Of a DNA stretch of 64,000 nucleotides, positions 34,037-45,647 are shown in pieces (within the stretch, counting starts at the first letter, position 1; each line of letters starts with the position of its first letter). The notes beneath the pieces are model-generated. The model ran no database searches. It was given only the letters and a program-made list of their open reading frames with translations, and had not been told where the DNA came from. The translations under genes were made by a program, and so were the position numbers. The stretch is taken from positions 3,195,371 to 3,259,370 of the forward strand of contig CM063246.1 in NCBI GenBank assembly GCA_032158295.1. The letters are read 5' to 3'. Source of the DNA: Pycnopodia helianthoides (Eukaryota; Echinodermata; Asteroidea; Forcipulatida; Asteriidae).

Positions 34037-36990
34037 GTGACCCTAAAATGTTTTGAGTGTAAATAATCTATAGTGCATCTTAATGACTTCCACGTTACAT
34101 GTTTTCCTTTACAATATGTCGTACACAACTTCATACATTATGGAATAGATTCTTTCTATTATCACTCATACTGCATTTCCCCTTCAGAATACATTTTCCA
34201 ATAAATAAGGTTGACATATATCTCTGAAAACCATTCCCTGTTCTGCCTCCTGCAGAGTAAAATTCCCTCCCGTACTTTAAGTTATCTCAAGACACTTCAT
34301 CGGATCACACTATCCCATCATGCCCTGGGACAGAACATCTCAAGATTCATTTTTTCGGTAATCTGTTTGAATTTATTTACTTCATTCAGACGGTTTATTT
34401 TTGTTCAATTGTTAATCAGGTCAAATTCCATAGCAATACTACATACTTCAAGTGAGTTCTTCTTTTTTTATGGTTCTTTTTTTAGCCCGTCCTCTCTTTT
34501 TTTTTCAGAGAAATTTAAAAGGAGTGATGGTTCTTAAGAGGAGAAGCAAAAGTCAATTTAAAGCAATCACTGGCGGTGCTAAAGTGTGTATTTTAGTCTA
34601 AGCAAGTCTTACTTGAACTGCATTATGCATTCAGTTGATCAGTAACTTCATCACACGTAACATATTCATGTACTTGGGAGTCGGTCACGCATGAGAGCCA
34701 TTGCCCAATATTGCCGTCCCGCTCCATTAGCAGGCTAAACTTCTCCAACATTTGGAAACTGCGGGGAGGCAAACAACCCTGAATTCTATTTATTCAAACA
34801 GTGTTAGAATTATTAGTCCTGCCTTATCATCAGTGCAGAGTTGGAAAGAGAGGAGGAGGGAAGGGGGGGGGGAGAATTAGAGAAGGTAATTGTGAGAACA
34901 TAAGATGCTGAGTACATTGTCTTCACTGTGGACACAAGTATTTAGATCAGGCGGGTCTTGTGGGAGTTGATTTTCGATTGGTGAAATGGACATGAGCCTG
35001 CCCCCTCCAGGTCTGTTATATAGGATACTAAATCTTGCCCGAGTCATTTAACCCTTTAGAGACCATTCATTTTTGTACAGTCATCACAATAGGCCAGTAC
35101 ATTGCTGATATTGTTTTTAAAAAAATTAATCAAATTTTGCAGTGAAAATGTCAACAAAAAATAACATGAAACAGAAATTACGTTCTGTTTTTTAGCAATT
35201 GGGATACTATGTTTACATATAAAACATTGGGAAATCTCATTTGCGGCCACGACCTAATAGACTTTGACCATTTTGGGTGAATGGAAGTGGGTCAGATCTT
35301 GTGGCTGTTTGCGGCTGCTGTGGGCATTTTGGGTTTGAGCCGCTTGTGGCCGCTGTGGTCTCTAAGGGGTTAAACATGCGCAGTTATTCCTCTCTGACCT
35401 AAATCAATCTTGGTTGGTCCACTGGAAATCCACCTGAAGATTTAAAGGATGTTGGAATCACCTTTAAAGTCTATGTTTTATCAAAAGAACTTGCTCCTGA
35501 ACCTTAGATTGGTTAAAAAAAACTGTCATAACAGAGACAATGGGGAAAAGTTAAACTCTGTATGGATTTGTTTACACTATAATTTCTTTGTTTGTCAAAA
35601 TTACTCATTTTTGCATATCGGTTTTTGTGCAAATTCTTGATGTTTTCACCAAGTTACAGGACCTAGTACGTAGTAGTTTTTGGACAACACTATAAGTAAC
35701 ATGACTGACAAATCATATATTTTTCATTTTTTTGTTTTTACAAAGTGACAAATCAAAATTAGCTACTTCATTCATTTATATACATAGTGCTAGCATGGTG
35801 CCAAAACAGGCAGTGTGGAGTGACAGATCTGTACATTTCACGTTTTACGAAGTGACAAGCCTAAATATGCATTGGTTTGTACACAGCGCTCTGTGTACAG
35901 TTCTGGGTTTGTGTTGTTTTCATGAAGTGACAAATGTGTTGAGGAATTAATAACTTGTCCAAAAAGTTGCAAGATTGAAAAATACTGACAGTTCTGTATG
36001 ACTGAAGATTCAGCTTTTATTTGATAAGCAGGTTTTTCTGGCTGTAAAGGCTTGTCTCTTCTTAAAAAACGACAACGATGTATATACTATTTTAATTCTA
36101 TGGCTGTTCAAATCTGATGGTCACTCATCAACATCGGTTTTCAGCTCGCGAAAAGGGTTTATTTTACACCAATGCCTTTAGTGAATGTACGTCATTGGGT
36201 TGGGGAAGGGTAGATTCATTCTTATCCTCTAATTTTCAACAAATACACCCTCTACACATCCTGTGAATATTTCATTAAATTTTTTTGTGAAAAAAAAACC
36301 CCAAAAGCGGTTGAAGTTATGTTAGAGATGTTGTGCACGTTCATTTACATGTATTTTAATGGCTACAATTAAAACAAGCAACAGTGATTCTTCAAACGTT
36401 ATTTCCTCAATTTTGACATTATTTCTGGTATAATTTTATTTCTTCTGGAGGTTTGGTAGTGGTACAAACTTTATAATGAATGAGCTTTCAGATTGAAACC
36501 GATCAAATTTCTTTTTCTTTTTTTCTATCTTCTTCCAGTTACCAATCCTTTATTTAGTCTTTAAAATATTTGATGGGTTGGACTTTGGTGGGGGGGGGGT
36601 CCTGTATCAGACTTTAAACAACAAAAGGTGCGACCAGCCAGGAGTCGGTCTTGCCACCCTAGGTATTGAGGAGAGTCAATGCCCACAATGACTTTTGAGA
36701 ACGTTGAACTCTTGACAATTATGACGCCAAAACGAATCATTTCAGCTGTATGACAAACGGGAAGTTAATTTGACAGTTAAAGTGAAAAAGACATCAGTTA
36801 GATAAGGCGTCTGTACTGACCTGAGATTGTATGCCCCTGGAGAACCCATACTTAACAGCGGAATATTAAAATAAAAACAAGCAGTCTGTACTGTGTATGA
36901 ATTAGTGAATTGAAGTGACAATTATGGGGATTTTTTCCTTCTTCTTTTTACTTGGTAGTTTTAACAGGCAGGTACAAAAAGCAGTGGCTT
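34037..36990. other. Intron DNA without recognised gene
   Basis: It has a G-run at 34862-34872. Around 35040-35380 two similar phrases about CCCTTTAGAGACCA and TGGTCTCTAAGGGGTTAAA are inverted, suggesting another decayed foldback element. 35720-35945 has several GAAGTGACAA motifs. No gene is recognised. Confidence 0.35.
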
Positions 36991-37009
36991 TACTTGACAT
37001 TTTCATTTC

Positions 37010-37086
37010 GGAGGGAGGGAGGAGGGAGGAGGAGGGAGGAGGGAGGAGGAGGGGAGGAGGGGAGGAGGAGGGAGGAGGGAGACGGG
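37010..37086. repeat. (GGGAGGA)n purine tract
   Basis: About 77 bp of GGGAGGA/GGAGGA with no pyrimidine until the end. The Gly/Glu/Arg-rich ORFs here are artefacts. Such tracts can form G-quadruplex or triplex DNA. Confidence 0.95.
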
Positions 37087-37613
37087 CGAGGGCAAAGAAA
37101 TAATTTGAAGGGCTTCATATTTTACCAATTAATTACAATATATATTACTCAATGCTTTATGGAGCTGATGGTCTCGGTTAGAACATTTTTACGTTCATTA
37201 GCATGCACTGCCTAATTGCAGCACTCACAAACTAGAAATACTGGAAAATGCGATCGCACACTTATAAAGATTTGGTTACAAAGTTCGCAGATTGATTTGA
37301 ATAAAAGTATTGTTTATTGCCATAGTTTGTTTTATACAGTACTACTCATTATACATAGTTTATTTCTCTAAGATCTCATGGGGAGGGGGGCTGGAGGGTG
37401 GAAAGGTTCTGAGCAGGGGCCCTGCAACTTCCCCCCCCCCCTCTTTCGGTCATGCACTTTGGCTGTCGGACTGGGTTATTTTCTTCACTTCAGGTTGTCC
37501 TGCTACCTTGCATTTGCAGAGAAAACAGGCCATCTGTATAACAGGTCAGCAGTGGCTGTAAAGGCGTAAAAACTTGATTCCAAGGTGCCCTGCTGACAGT
37601 GTGTGGAACTTGT

Positions 37614-38130
37614 TTGTTGGCTTTCTCGCTCATGGACTGGCTTTCTGGCTAGGTAAATGGGTTACTTGGCAGTCTGTGTTTTGGCTGGGCTGGTTTAAAT
37701 GGCTTGTCAGCTTTCATGCTGTTTGCCTCATTGGCTGGCTGTAAGTTGTTCTTACAGTAGGCTGAGTTATTGACTGGTTAGTTTCCTGGCTGCCAAGATG
37801 TTTGTTCATCTGATGACCAATTACTTGATTGACTGTCAGTCTGCTTGTTTTGGTTAGACATACGTGGTTGGTTGGTTGTTTGGTTGGTTGGCTGGTTGGC
37901 TGTTTGGCTTGTTGGTTGTTTGGTTGTTTGGCTGTTTGGCTTGTTGGTTGTTTGGTTGGTTGGTTGGTTGGCTGGTTTGTTGTTTGGTTGGTTGGTTAGT
38001 TGGTGTGTTGGTTACATGGCTGCCAAGCTGTTTTTCGGACCAAGTACCTTGGCTGGTTAGAAATGGTTGGTTGGTTTGGTTACTTTGTTGGTTGGTTGGT
38101 TGTTAGCTAGGTGGCTACCAGACATGTTAA
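37614..38130. repeat. GGTTGGTTGGCT-rich low-complexity array
   Basis: A region built from TTGGTTGGCTGGTTGTTTGG words, nearly pure at 37865-38010 and decayed outside. Trp/Leu/Gly/Val-rich frames result from it and are not genes. Confidence 0.9.
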
Positions 38131-39149
38131 AAGGCTACCAGACTGTCTGAGTAGCTACCTGATTGAGCAGCTGGTCCATTGAGTACAATAAGATCATTGG
38201 TTGATTTATTATTCCTTCGTACACGATCGAAACTCTCAGTGAAAGACCACGTAAAGCGGTAGTTTTTTTCTACCACAAGAATCATGCATCCACCAAGAAA
38301 TTATTTACTTCAATTAACTTTTTGTTATTCATTAGAACTCCCAAATGCCGTTTCTAATTATCTCACTACCTTGGGAGAAAGGTCAGCTTGTAAACACAAT
38401 TCAGTGCACTGACGTTTCTCTCCTACTATAGACGTCACTTCCATTAGTTCATCACAGAAAATTAAATTCATTTCCATATAATTAGAATGCGTGCACATCT
38501 TTTCTGTCCATTTCTTGATTAAAAAACACACTGTAATTAACATACGCTGGGAAAACGAAAGGCGAGGGAATACATGAAGGGGTCTCAAGCATAACGACGG
38601 GAACGAACAAAGAGAAATGAAACTATTGTTATCCTAATCTAATTAGGAATTAATTTAATTCTTAATTTTACGTCTGAAATGAAGACTAACATGTGTGGAT
38701 ACTGAACTGAAAGATTGGTCTTTGTCTATAGAACAAAGACGCGAGTTCTGAAATAAACTTCAAATTACACATTCAGCCATTCTAGTGTGCAGTGCATGTT
38801 TAAAGGTAATTATGACTATACCATCCTTTTCTACGATTTTATTTTGGGGGAAAAAAGTGCAAGCGTATCATACTCTTGAACTAAATGTCATTTATTTGTA
38901 TAAATTGAAAATCAATGCAAAATTGGAATGCTTAAATTGCTCTGAAGAAAAATAAATTGTTCAGTATTCAGCAGAAGGTAAGGCCTTTGTAAGACATCTT
39001 GCAATGATCTTGGGAAAAGGTATGTGCCCATACTTTGGGAAAAAACTCAAATCTAACAGTTTTTCACGTGTGTGATTTTTCAGGAATTCTCCAGTTTTTA
39101 GTGTTTTCTCAAAATCTTCTTGAGCCTTACATTTTCTTGAAAGAAGTAA

Positions 39150-39300
39150 AGCAGTCACCAAAGGGAGAAAGAAATAGTCCACATTTAAAATATCAAGTAA
39201 TAAACCACAATAAACCACAAAAACCTGTAGTTTTTTGTCTTTCTGATGATGTACAGAGTCCATAAACCTCCTGAACTGTATCTGGGAGGTTCTAGGTCTA
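39150..39300 (+). repeat. Dispersed repeat, inverted partner of 50895-51030
   Basis: Shares, in opposite orientation, AGTCACCAAAGGGAGAAAGA, AATAGTCCACAT and TCTGATGATG..CAGAGTC with 50895-51030. It includes the family 2 SINE string AAGTAATAAACCACAA. Confidence 0.65.
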
Positions 39301-39469
39301 GTGTAAGAGGACACCCAGACCAGCAAGCCATTTTTTTGTTTTTTAATGCTTATAAAAAGTGCCATCTGGCAATATTTCTAATTTCCTACATTCAGTCAGT
39401 GATTCCTTAAAGATGACACTTATTCAGGATCTATTTTCTCAGAGATATTGGTGCAATGTGGGTTATTAC

Positions 39470-39745
39470 TTGATATTTTAAATAAAAAGTTGCATCCCCT
39501 GAAGGTGATCCCTCTGCTGCCGCTTCCCAGGTTGTATCGTAAACTTGGGTGTGATCCCTGGTTATACATCAGTTACAGGTTGAATGGTTTTTGACTGGCA
39601 CCCCCGAACAAAGATATTGACAAAATAGGGAGACGGCCAACATAGGGCTAGATAGAGCCTCTGTTGGTAGAGCGCTGGCATGTTAATCCGGAGGTTGAAG
39701 GTTCATATCGCTCTATTCAATTTTTCGTTGTTCACCCCAAAACTG
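39470..39745 (+). repeat. tRNA-derived SINE, family 2, long copy
   Basis: The 5' extension (GTTGCATCCCCTGAAGGTGA, CTGCCGCTTCCCAGGTTGT) is followed by GGGCTAGATAGAGCC, TTGGTAGAGCGCTGGCATG, TTAATCCGGAGGTTGAAGG and CAATTTTTCGTTGTTCACCCC. It shows that the element is longer than its tRNA-like head. Confidence 0.75.
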
Positions 39746-40185
39746 AATACTAAAAATAATAATACTAAAAACACTGGTTACCTAAAATGCACAACAATCC
39801 AAGAAAAAAAGACAGTGCAGAACAAACACAAAAAGAAAAACAACACAATACAAGAAGAATATACTTTGTAATCAAAAGGGAACAAATCAATGGAAAAGAC
39901 CAACGGATCTTTTACAAATGAAATATTAGTAAGTCTTCAGTAAATATTTGAATGTAGGACATTGTGGAAACCTGACGAATGGAAAGAGGGAGGCCAACAA
40001 CTTGACTACAGAGCTTCCAACTCTTCCTGATTCTTCAAAAAGTTCCCTGAAAATAAACCCATCTTTCCATGTTCTGATGAACAAATTTGACAATCTCCCT
40101 AATTACAGACACTTTTTTTTCCTATTATGTTGAATGGAGTTATAAATATCTCCCTGATTGTTGTACAAAATCTCCCTGGTTGCGT

Positions 40186-40500
40186 AAAGTTTCGTTTTTA
40201 CTTTATTAAAATATGTCAGTTTAAATTCAACAGTTTTTATTTTTTATATTTTTATAATTTTTTGTTTTTCAATGACTGCAAATGTTTGGGGCTCATTTAG
40301 GAAACCATGAAACATATTTGGGTATATTTGCATGAATAATGAGCCTGCATCTGCCATGCCATAAGTATTAACAACAACAATTAGAATGCAACTTTTAATG
40401 AAAACCATATGGTATTAATAAACAACAGTTACAGAACGATTAAAAAATGCTGCATCACATTTGCATTGACATTTCAGAAGAAGGTATTAAGCAGCCCGTC
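40186..40500 (+). repeat. Long direct repeat, copy 1
   Basis: Roughly 80 percent identical by eye to 41002-41312: both run from a TTT..ATTA/CAAAATATGTC segment through GGGGCTC..TTAGGAA, ATGAGCCTGCAT or GCGAGCCTGCAT, CAACAACAATTAGAATG, ACATATGGTATT and ACAGTTACAGAACGATTAAA to AAGCAGCCC. Confidence 0.85.
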
Positions 40501-40585
40501 ACTAGGCACACTCAGTGGTCTCGCGAGTAAGTCATCTACTCTAGCCTGCGGGAATTACGGGTTCGAATCCCACCCGAGGAGCCTG
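40501..40585 (+). repeat. tRNA-like segment between the direct repeats
   Basis: CTCAGTGGTCTCGCGAGTAAG resembles a D-arm/box A, and ACGGGTTCGAATCCCACCCG a perfect T-arm/box B. The ends do not make an acceptor stem, so this is a SINE head or pseudo-tRNA. Confidence 0.5.
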
Positions 40586-41001
40586 TGGATATTTTTCTGC
40601 AGGATTGGAAACCACTTTTTTATACAGTGCTTGCTTATCACACATACAGGTTGTAAGGGTAAAACCAAAATAACATTTAGTTAATGTTTTTAATCCTAGG
40701 CTGTTATTGGTGGTTTTAAAGTCGATAGTCGGTGATTTCAAAATTATGGAAAAGTTTTAATTACAAGAAAATAACCAGGACTCTGAATTGTATTGCAACA
40801 ATTAATTTGATGTAATGTTTTCACCAACACTGTAACATCAGTTTTACAGAGAAATACTCGGAGCCTGCTGGTACTTCTTTTTATTTGATATATTCATACC
40901 AGCATTATGTTAAAATTAATGGCACCCTTGTTTAAAATTGTCTGCCCATTTGGAACACCCTTTTCCACAGACTTTGGTAATCACATTTAATCCATGTCAG
41001 T

Positions 41002-41312
41002 AAAGTTATGTTTTTATTTTATCAAAATATGTCGGTTTACATTAAACAGTTTGCATTTCTATCCTTTTTTTTTTTTTCAATGACTGCAATATTGTTTGGG
41101 GCTCTTTTAGGAACATATTTTGGTACATTTGCATAAACAGCGAGCCTGCATAATCCATGCCATAGGTATTAATAACAACAATTAGAATGTAACTTTTAAT
41201 ATAAAAAAACATATGGTATTATTATTAATAAACTACAGTTACAGAACGATTAAAAATGCAGCATCACATTCGCATCGACATTGCAGACGCAGGCGTTAAG
41301 CAGCCCCCGTCT
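41002..41312 (+). repeat. Long direct repeat, copy 2
   Basis: Partner of 40186-40500, in the same orientation and offset by about 815 bp. It diverges at the 3' side after AAGCAGCCC, where copy 1 continues into the tRNA-like segment. Confidence 0.85.
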
Positions 41313-41734
41313 GTTATCCATTGTCACAGGGTAGCAACAGAGAACCACATGAAAATAATTGTGTACAAATTATTCAAATTGGGGCTTCGCAGACGCACCT
41401 GAAAGTTGATGAAATTTGACTCGAGCGTCTATCGCATTTCATTTGCATTTGCAGCTGCCAGGAATTAAAATTAAATCTATTTTTGGTTGTTTATCATTGT
41501 ATTTAATTTGTTCCCCCGAAAGGCTACAATTTCAAGTAATTTACCGTTCAGTGTGCAGGGCACCTTGCAATCAGATGAGAGTGAGTAGGTATGATTGAAG
41601 ATTTTTACAAAGTTGCTGTCATACAGACCAGGGCAATTTTACTGTTGTCACAGCAATAACACACTGCAACAATGGTTTCAGTGGCAGTCACATGTTTTAT
41701 TCAATTGAATAGTTGGGTCTTAAAAATGAAATTA

Positions 41735-42532
41735 ACGTTTTCATTTTCTTTAATTTTCTTTCCTCTTTTTCTTCACCCTCTGCTTCTTAAATCTGTTTAT
41801 TCTTTCTTTCTCTTTTGTAACATCACTGCATCATTCTTACACTTGTATTGCCCCTTGTCATTCTCCCTGTCGTCATGTCCATTCTTTTGATCCTTTATTG
41901 TATTCCGTTTTATTTTATTATTTGTCCACTCTTGTTTCTATCTTTCCATCTCCTACTCTGTATCTTCTCACGACCTCCTTTTCATACCTATCTTTTCTTT
42001 AAATATTAATTTCATATGTTCCCGTCCTTTTCTTCATTTGTCCCCCTTATTGCTCTGTGTTTACTTTGACCTCATTTTTTCCCTCTCATTTTTCGTCCAC
42101 ATCTCCTCGTCCCCAGCGATGTTTCTGCTTTCATCCTTTTCTCTTCTACCCCTTTTCTGAACTTCCCCCGTACTTGCTTTTTCCCCCGTCATTGATTGTC
42201 AATTCACCGTTTCTATTGTGTTTTGGGAATGTCGTTAATTCCCATTGCGTCTTCTTCCCCCATCCCTTTCCGAAATCCCTGCACAATACGCCTTCTTATT
42301 GATCACTAATCATGTTCATTTCAATTTATACCTCATTTTATTCTCTTTTCCTATGTCGCCCCGTTTCCAATAAACATTTCCCAATTTTATTCCCTAATTC
42401 CTTTTTTCCTTCTGTCTCATCCTACACTTCTATCCATTCTTCCAAACTCCATCTCACATCCCATCATTTTTTTGTCTTTCCTATACCCTGTTCTTGACTC
42501 CTCCCCGTTTCCCTTCTGCTCCTCCCTTACAG
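41735..42532 (+). promoter_or_regulatory. THTPA: Extended pyrimidine-rich tract and 3' splice site
   Basis: About 800 nt of predominantly C and T on the + strand, uninterrupted by other repeats, ending CTCCTCCCTTACAG at the exon 2 acceptor. The ORFs within it are Phe/Ser/Pro-rich artefacts. The last 40 nt form an excellent polypyrimidine tract. Confidence 0.7.
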
Positions 42533-42639
42533 GTCTAGGGAAGCAGACGGTTGTTGAAGGGAAGATGGGTGCCTATCTGAAGCGGTTCGTTCCACATCGT
42601 TATGAAACACTTATAGCTCGTGGTATACTGAAAAGATAG
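42533..42639 (+). CDS. THTPA: Thiamine triphosphatase, terminal coding exon
   Basis: Two bases complete Gly208, then 34 codons run to TAG at 42637-42639. The peptide includes G-K218-MGAYLKRF-V-P-H-R-Y, which fits the C-terminal helix of animal ThTPase (K..YL.RF.P..Y). K218 aligns with the lysine near residue 193 that contacts the phosphate in the human enzyme. The frame joins exon 1 exactly (phase 1). I found it by reading sequence after acceptors, since it is too short for a simple ORF list. Without a cDNA the join is inferred, but phase, motif and splice site agree. Confidence 0.85.
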
Positions 42640-43870
42640 CCCAAAGGACATCTATCATCCTGTGAAGAAACTAGATTATACAAATGTTGTAAATATATTT
42701 TCATTTTTGTACAAACCTCATCTTTCACACCTTTGACAACATTTTAAATCACATCAAGTGTTCACACAAGGGAATCAAAATCCAAACATTTTCATTGCCT
42801 CATTTTGTACTAAGCATACTACATTTTTTAAAATTTATTTTTTATTTTTTATTTTTTGGGGGGAACACGACATTTTCCCCCAGGTGCCCCCATGACCAAA
42901 TCCAGATACATGTAGTGCCCTACAAAAAGAGGGACAACATGGCCCCTGCCCCCCCCCCCAGTAAAATAATCCTTGCTTTGCTGCTGCATGCATTGATTGA
43001 TTGATTTTTTCCAATTAATGTAAAATTAGGTGTTTGAAGTATGCTTTATTTTGTTCTAAAATATGTGCCATGCAAAAATGAAACATGGATTTTCAGCGAA
43101 GGATTTTGATCTCTCACAACAAAAGAGCATGTTGTTAGTTAACAAATAATCACATGTGCATTTTATTTATTTATTTGTTTACAAAATGTCAGCACTTATC
43201 ACACTCATAGTAACAACTTTTGTTAGAGATTTTATTTTGTTTTTCCCCTTCTTTTTCTTATGTGCCAATTGTACACCAGGTTTAAAGGTGAATATTTTTG
43301 GCACACAAGGGATATAAACGCCAAGCTGGTAACAGTCCTATCTCCCCATACAAACATTGGTTTAACATCTATGATTATGAATTTGTTTCACAAATCAAAA
43401 AATTGTGATTCAGTAAATAGACAGCAATACTTATTCTAGTCATGTTGTGAAATCAGCGGTTAGTTTGGCTGGGATTCGAACCCACAACCTTGTGATTGCA
43501 AGTCCTGCCGTCCAACCATTTGACCAAGGTGACATTCGTTAATTCACTATTTGTTTTGCAATTTCTGTGTATTGCAATGTACTGCGGTACTTGTATTTCA
43601 ATGTTTGTTATAAAAGTAAACCCCTTACAGCAGTTGCTGTTGGACGAAATGGTTAATTGTTTTTAATTGCAACTAAAACTTTTGTCTTTGTAAGTTATGA
43701 CCTTCAGCACAATAGCTGTTCCGTTTGCTGTACACTTTGCTGTACACATTATTAATCCCTTGCATGATTTAGTAGTTGTCGACGTTTGGTCTTTACTCAA
43801 ACACGGTCAATTTAAAGAATGTACAGCAAACATTGTATTTTAACAATAAAAAGCATTGAACACAACTGAC
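42640..43870 (+). other. THTPA: Probable THTPA 3' UTR and polyadenylation region
   Basis: AT-rich sequence after the stop. The first canonical AATAAA I find is at 43845-43850. An earlier variant signal could be used, as the implied UTR of 1.2 kb includes a reverse SINE at 43440-43540. A C-run lies at 42950-42959. Confidence 0.4.
43440..43540 (-). repeat. tRNA-derived SINE head, family 3
   Basis: The reverse complement reads TGGTCAAATGGTTGGACGGC, CAGGACTTGCAATCACAAGG and TGTGGGTTCGAATCCCAGCC: a tRNA-like unit with box A, an apparent TGC anticodon loop and box B. The acceptor ends do not pair cleanly, so it is a SINE head and not a functional tRNA-Ala gene. Confidence 0.65.
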
Positions 43871-44540
43871 CATCCCAAGTCTCGTTATTACGCAGGCGTG
43901 TCACATTTCCGCTGATCAGCTGATTTCTTCATTTTGGGGTTTCTCAGCTTTCCCATTGGAAAATTGTAAAACAGTACAAAGTCTTGCTCTGCCTTGAACT
44001 TTCCTCTCATAGTTTGGACAAACTGCATTTGCATGATGCCTGATTACGATTTATTTTACTCAAGGTTCCCTCAAAAAAGCTAACTTGATCACTGTAGCTC
44101 AGAGCAGAGGTAACCTGTTAACAAGGGCCCTTTTTATGAACCAAGGTCATGATCAACCTATAGTAGATCCATCCACAGTAAGTCCTCCTATATGCCTGGC
44201 GTAAGGATGCAAGGTTCATAGGGCCCTTCTTCTGGGCAGGCTTAGTGCAACATCCATCATATAGCAAGGAGGTCATTAGGAATCAACTGGCTGAGACACA
44301 GTCAAAGTTTCCATTTGGATTTTCTTTGAAACATAATTGTGCACATTTGTCGTTACAGATCTTTTATAAGTCCTCCATCTTTAAAGGAATAGTAACAACT
44401 TAGTTCGATTCACCCAAACCATTTATGTTTCAAGGAGAAAAAAAAACAATAACTGCCATTTAAGTTTTTGAGAGAACAGTGTATAACAACATTAACTTTT
44501 TGTTGTTGGGTTGTTATAAATGACTATGTTTTACTTTAAG

Positions 44541-44623
44541 GCACCCAAAGCAGACAACATTTTGTCAGCTTGGATGAAAATGTTTATGAAGACATGGTGG
44601 TTCCAGCACCAAACTTAGTCCAG
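44541..44623 (+). CDS. Candidate exon A of an unknown + strand gene
   Basis: Between acceptor TATGTTTTACTTTAAG and a near-consensus donor CAG|GTAAGC, 83 nt are fully open in one frame only (entering phase 1, leaving phase 0). It reads TQSRQHFVSLDENVYEDMVV followed by PAPNLVQ. The other two frames contain stops. The composition is protein-like, but I do not recognise the family. It lies 1.9 kb after the THTPA stop, so it probably belongs to a separate gene. Confidence 0.4.
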
Positions 44624-45175
44624 GTAAGCATTGGGGAGGGGGAGGGGACAATCAACTTTGTCCCAGAATGCCTGTGCAGTTTGCACAGTATTGGCGCACA
44701 CAGATGACAATTATGACAAATTTGTTGTAAAAAGAAGAGAAGCCCATTTTCATTTCATACCACGTGGCTTACCCTGTTAATGGCCTCGACGATTGAAATA
44801 GCTTCAGCATGACCTGGTAGTTTTCACCATTTGTATAAAATATTTATTTTAACTCGATTAGAATAGAAAGGGTTGGTGGGGAAGATTTAATATCAACTGT
44901 GTTAATGGAATGGAGCCGTGTAGTTTTGTCATGTTTGAGTAAATGAATATTTTATCGTAGATGAAGGCTGGTGCCTGATTTGTAGTCTTGTGTCCTGACT
45001 GTTGCATTTACTTGTTGTGTTCAAGATTGGACGAGAGAAAGTTACATCATCCAAACCATGTGTGCCATTACTGCTTTGAACATTATGCCATGTCAAAGTT
45101 TGGTATCGATAAATCAACTGAAAAATGTACCTGTTGCAATATAAATACATATATAAACATATGATAATATGACTA

Positions 45176-45317
45176 ATCTTCAAGCAAACTTGAATCCTTG
45201 GTTCTGATTGATCGATTCATAGCAGAGGGTGTGATGTAAACCTTTATCTTCAAGCAGGCTTCAATCTTCAATTCTGATTGGTCGATCCATAGCAACAAGG
45301 AGTGTGATACAAACCTA
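45176..45317. repeat. Two-copy tandem repeat, about 70 bp
   Basis: The unit ATCTTCAAGCA..CTTGAATC/CAATC..TTCTGATTGRTCGAT..CATAGCA..GTGTGATRYAAACC occurs twice in direct orientation. Confidence 0.8.
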
Positions 45318-45505
45318 TATTGCAGGGGTCATATCACACTCTGCGTATTGTGCTGTTCTAACTCCGTGTATTGCGCTATACGCAAAAAGTATAGCTACAG
45401 AAGTCAATGTAAAATCAAAAGTGGCGCATTTGGCACTTTTTTCCCCGTGTACAGGGTGCGTCATCCATCTTTACTGCGCATCAAGTTAGCTTGAAGATAA
45501 ATTCG

Positions 45506-45640
45506 TTATCACACGCTCTAGTGGAATAAGGAAAAATATAGCGCGTCTGCGTCCCATATCCAACTGGGCCTTCGGTCTCGTTGGATATGGAACGCAGGAT
45601 CGCTATATTTTTCCGTATTTTACTTGCTCTTGTGTGATAA
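45506..45640. mobile_element. Foldback element with about 60-bp arms
   Basis: The left arm (TTATCACACGCTCTAGTGG... GGAAAAATATAGCG...CATATCCAAC) is complementary to the right arm (GTTGGATATGG...CGCTATATTTTTCC...TGTGTGATAA), leaving a loop of about 15 nt (TGGGCCTTCGGTCTC). 135 bp, non-coding. Confidence 0.9.
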
Positions 45641-45647
45641 ATATGAA

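Larger units (their letters stand above)
12282..42532 (+). other. THTPA: THTPA intron, about 30.25 kb (inferred)
   Basis: The intron runs from GT at 12282 to AG at 42531-42532, in phase 1. It is much larger than the 0.7 kb of coding sequence it divides and carries most of the mobile elements listed here. The donor is suboptimal (GTTAGC) while the acceptor is very strong. Intervals inside it that are not covered by another entry are AT-rich DNA in which I see no convincing gene. Confidence 0.8.

Noticed and set aside
36915..37103. Gly/Glu/Arg-rich ORF
   Set aside because: Produced by the GGGAGGA tract.
37845..38106. Trp/Leu/Gly-rich membrane-like ORFs
   Set aside because: Direct products of the GGTTGGTTGGCT array in two frames.
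41672..42497. Series of Phe/Ser/Pro-rich ORFs
   Set aside because: Artefacts of the pyrimidine-rich tract before THTPA exon 2.
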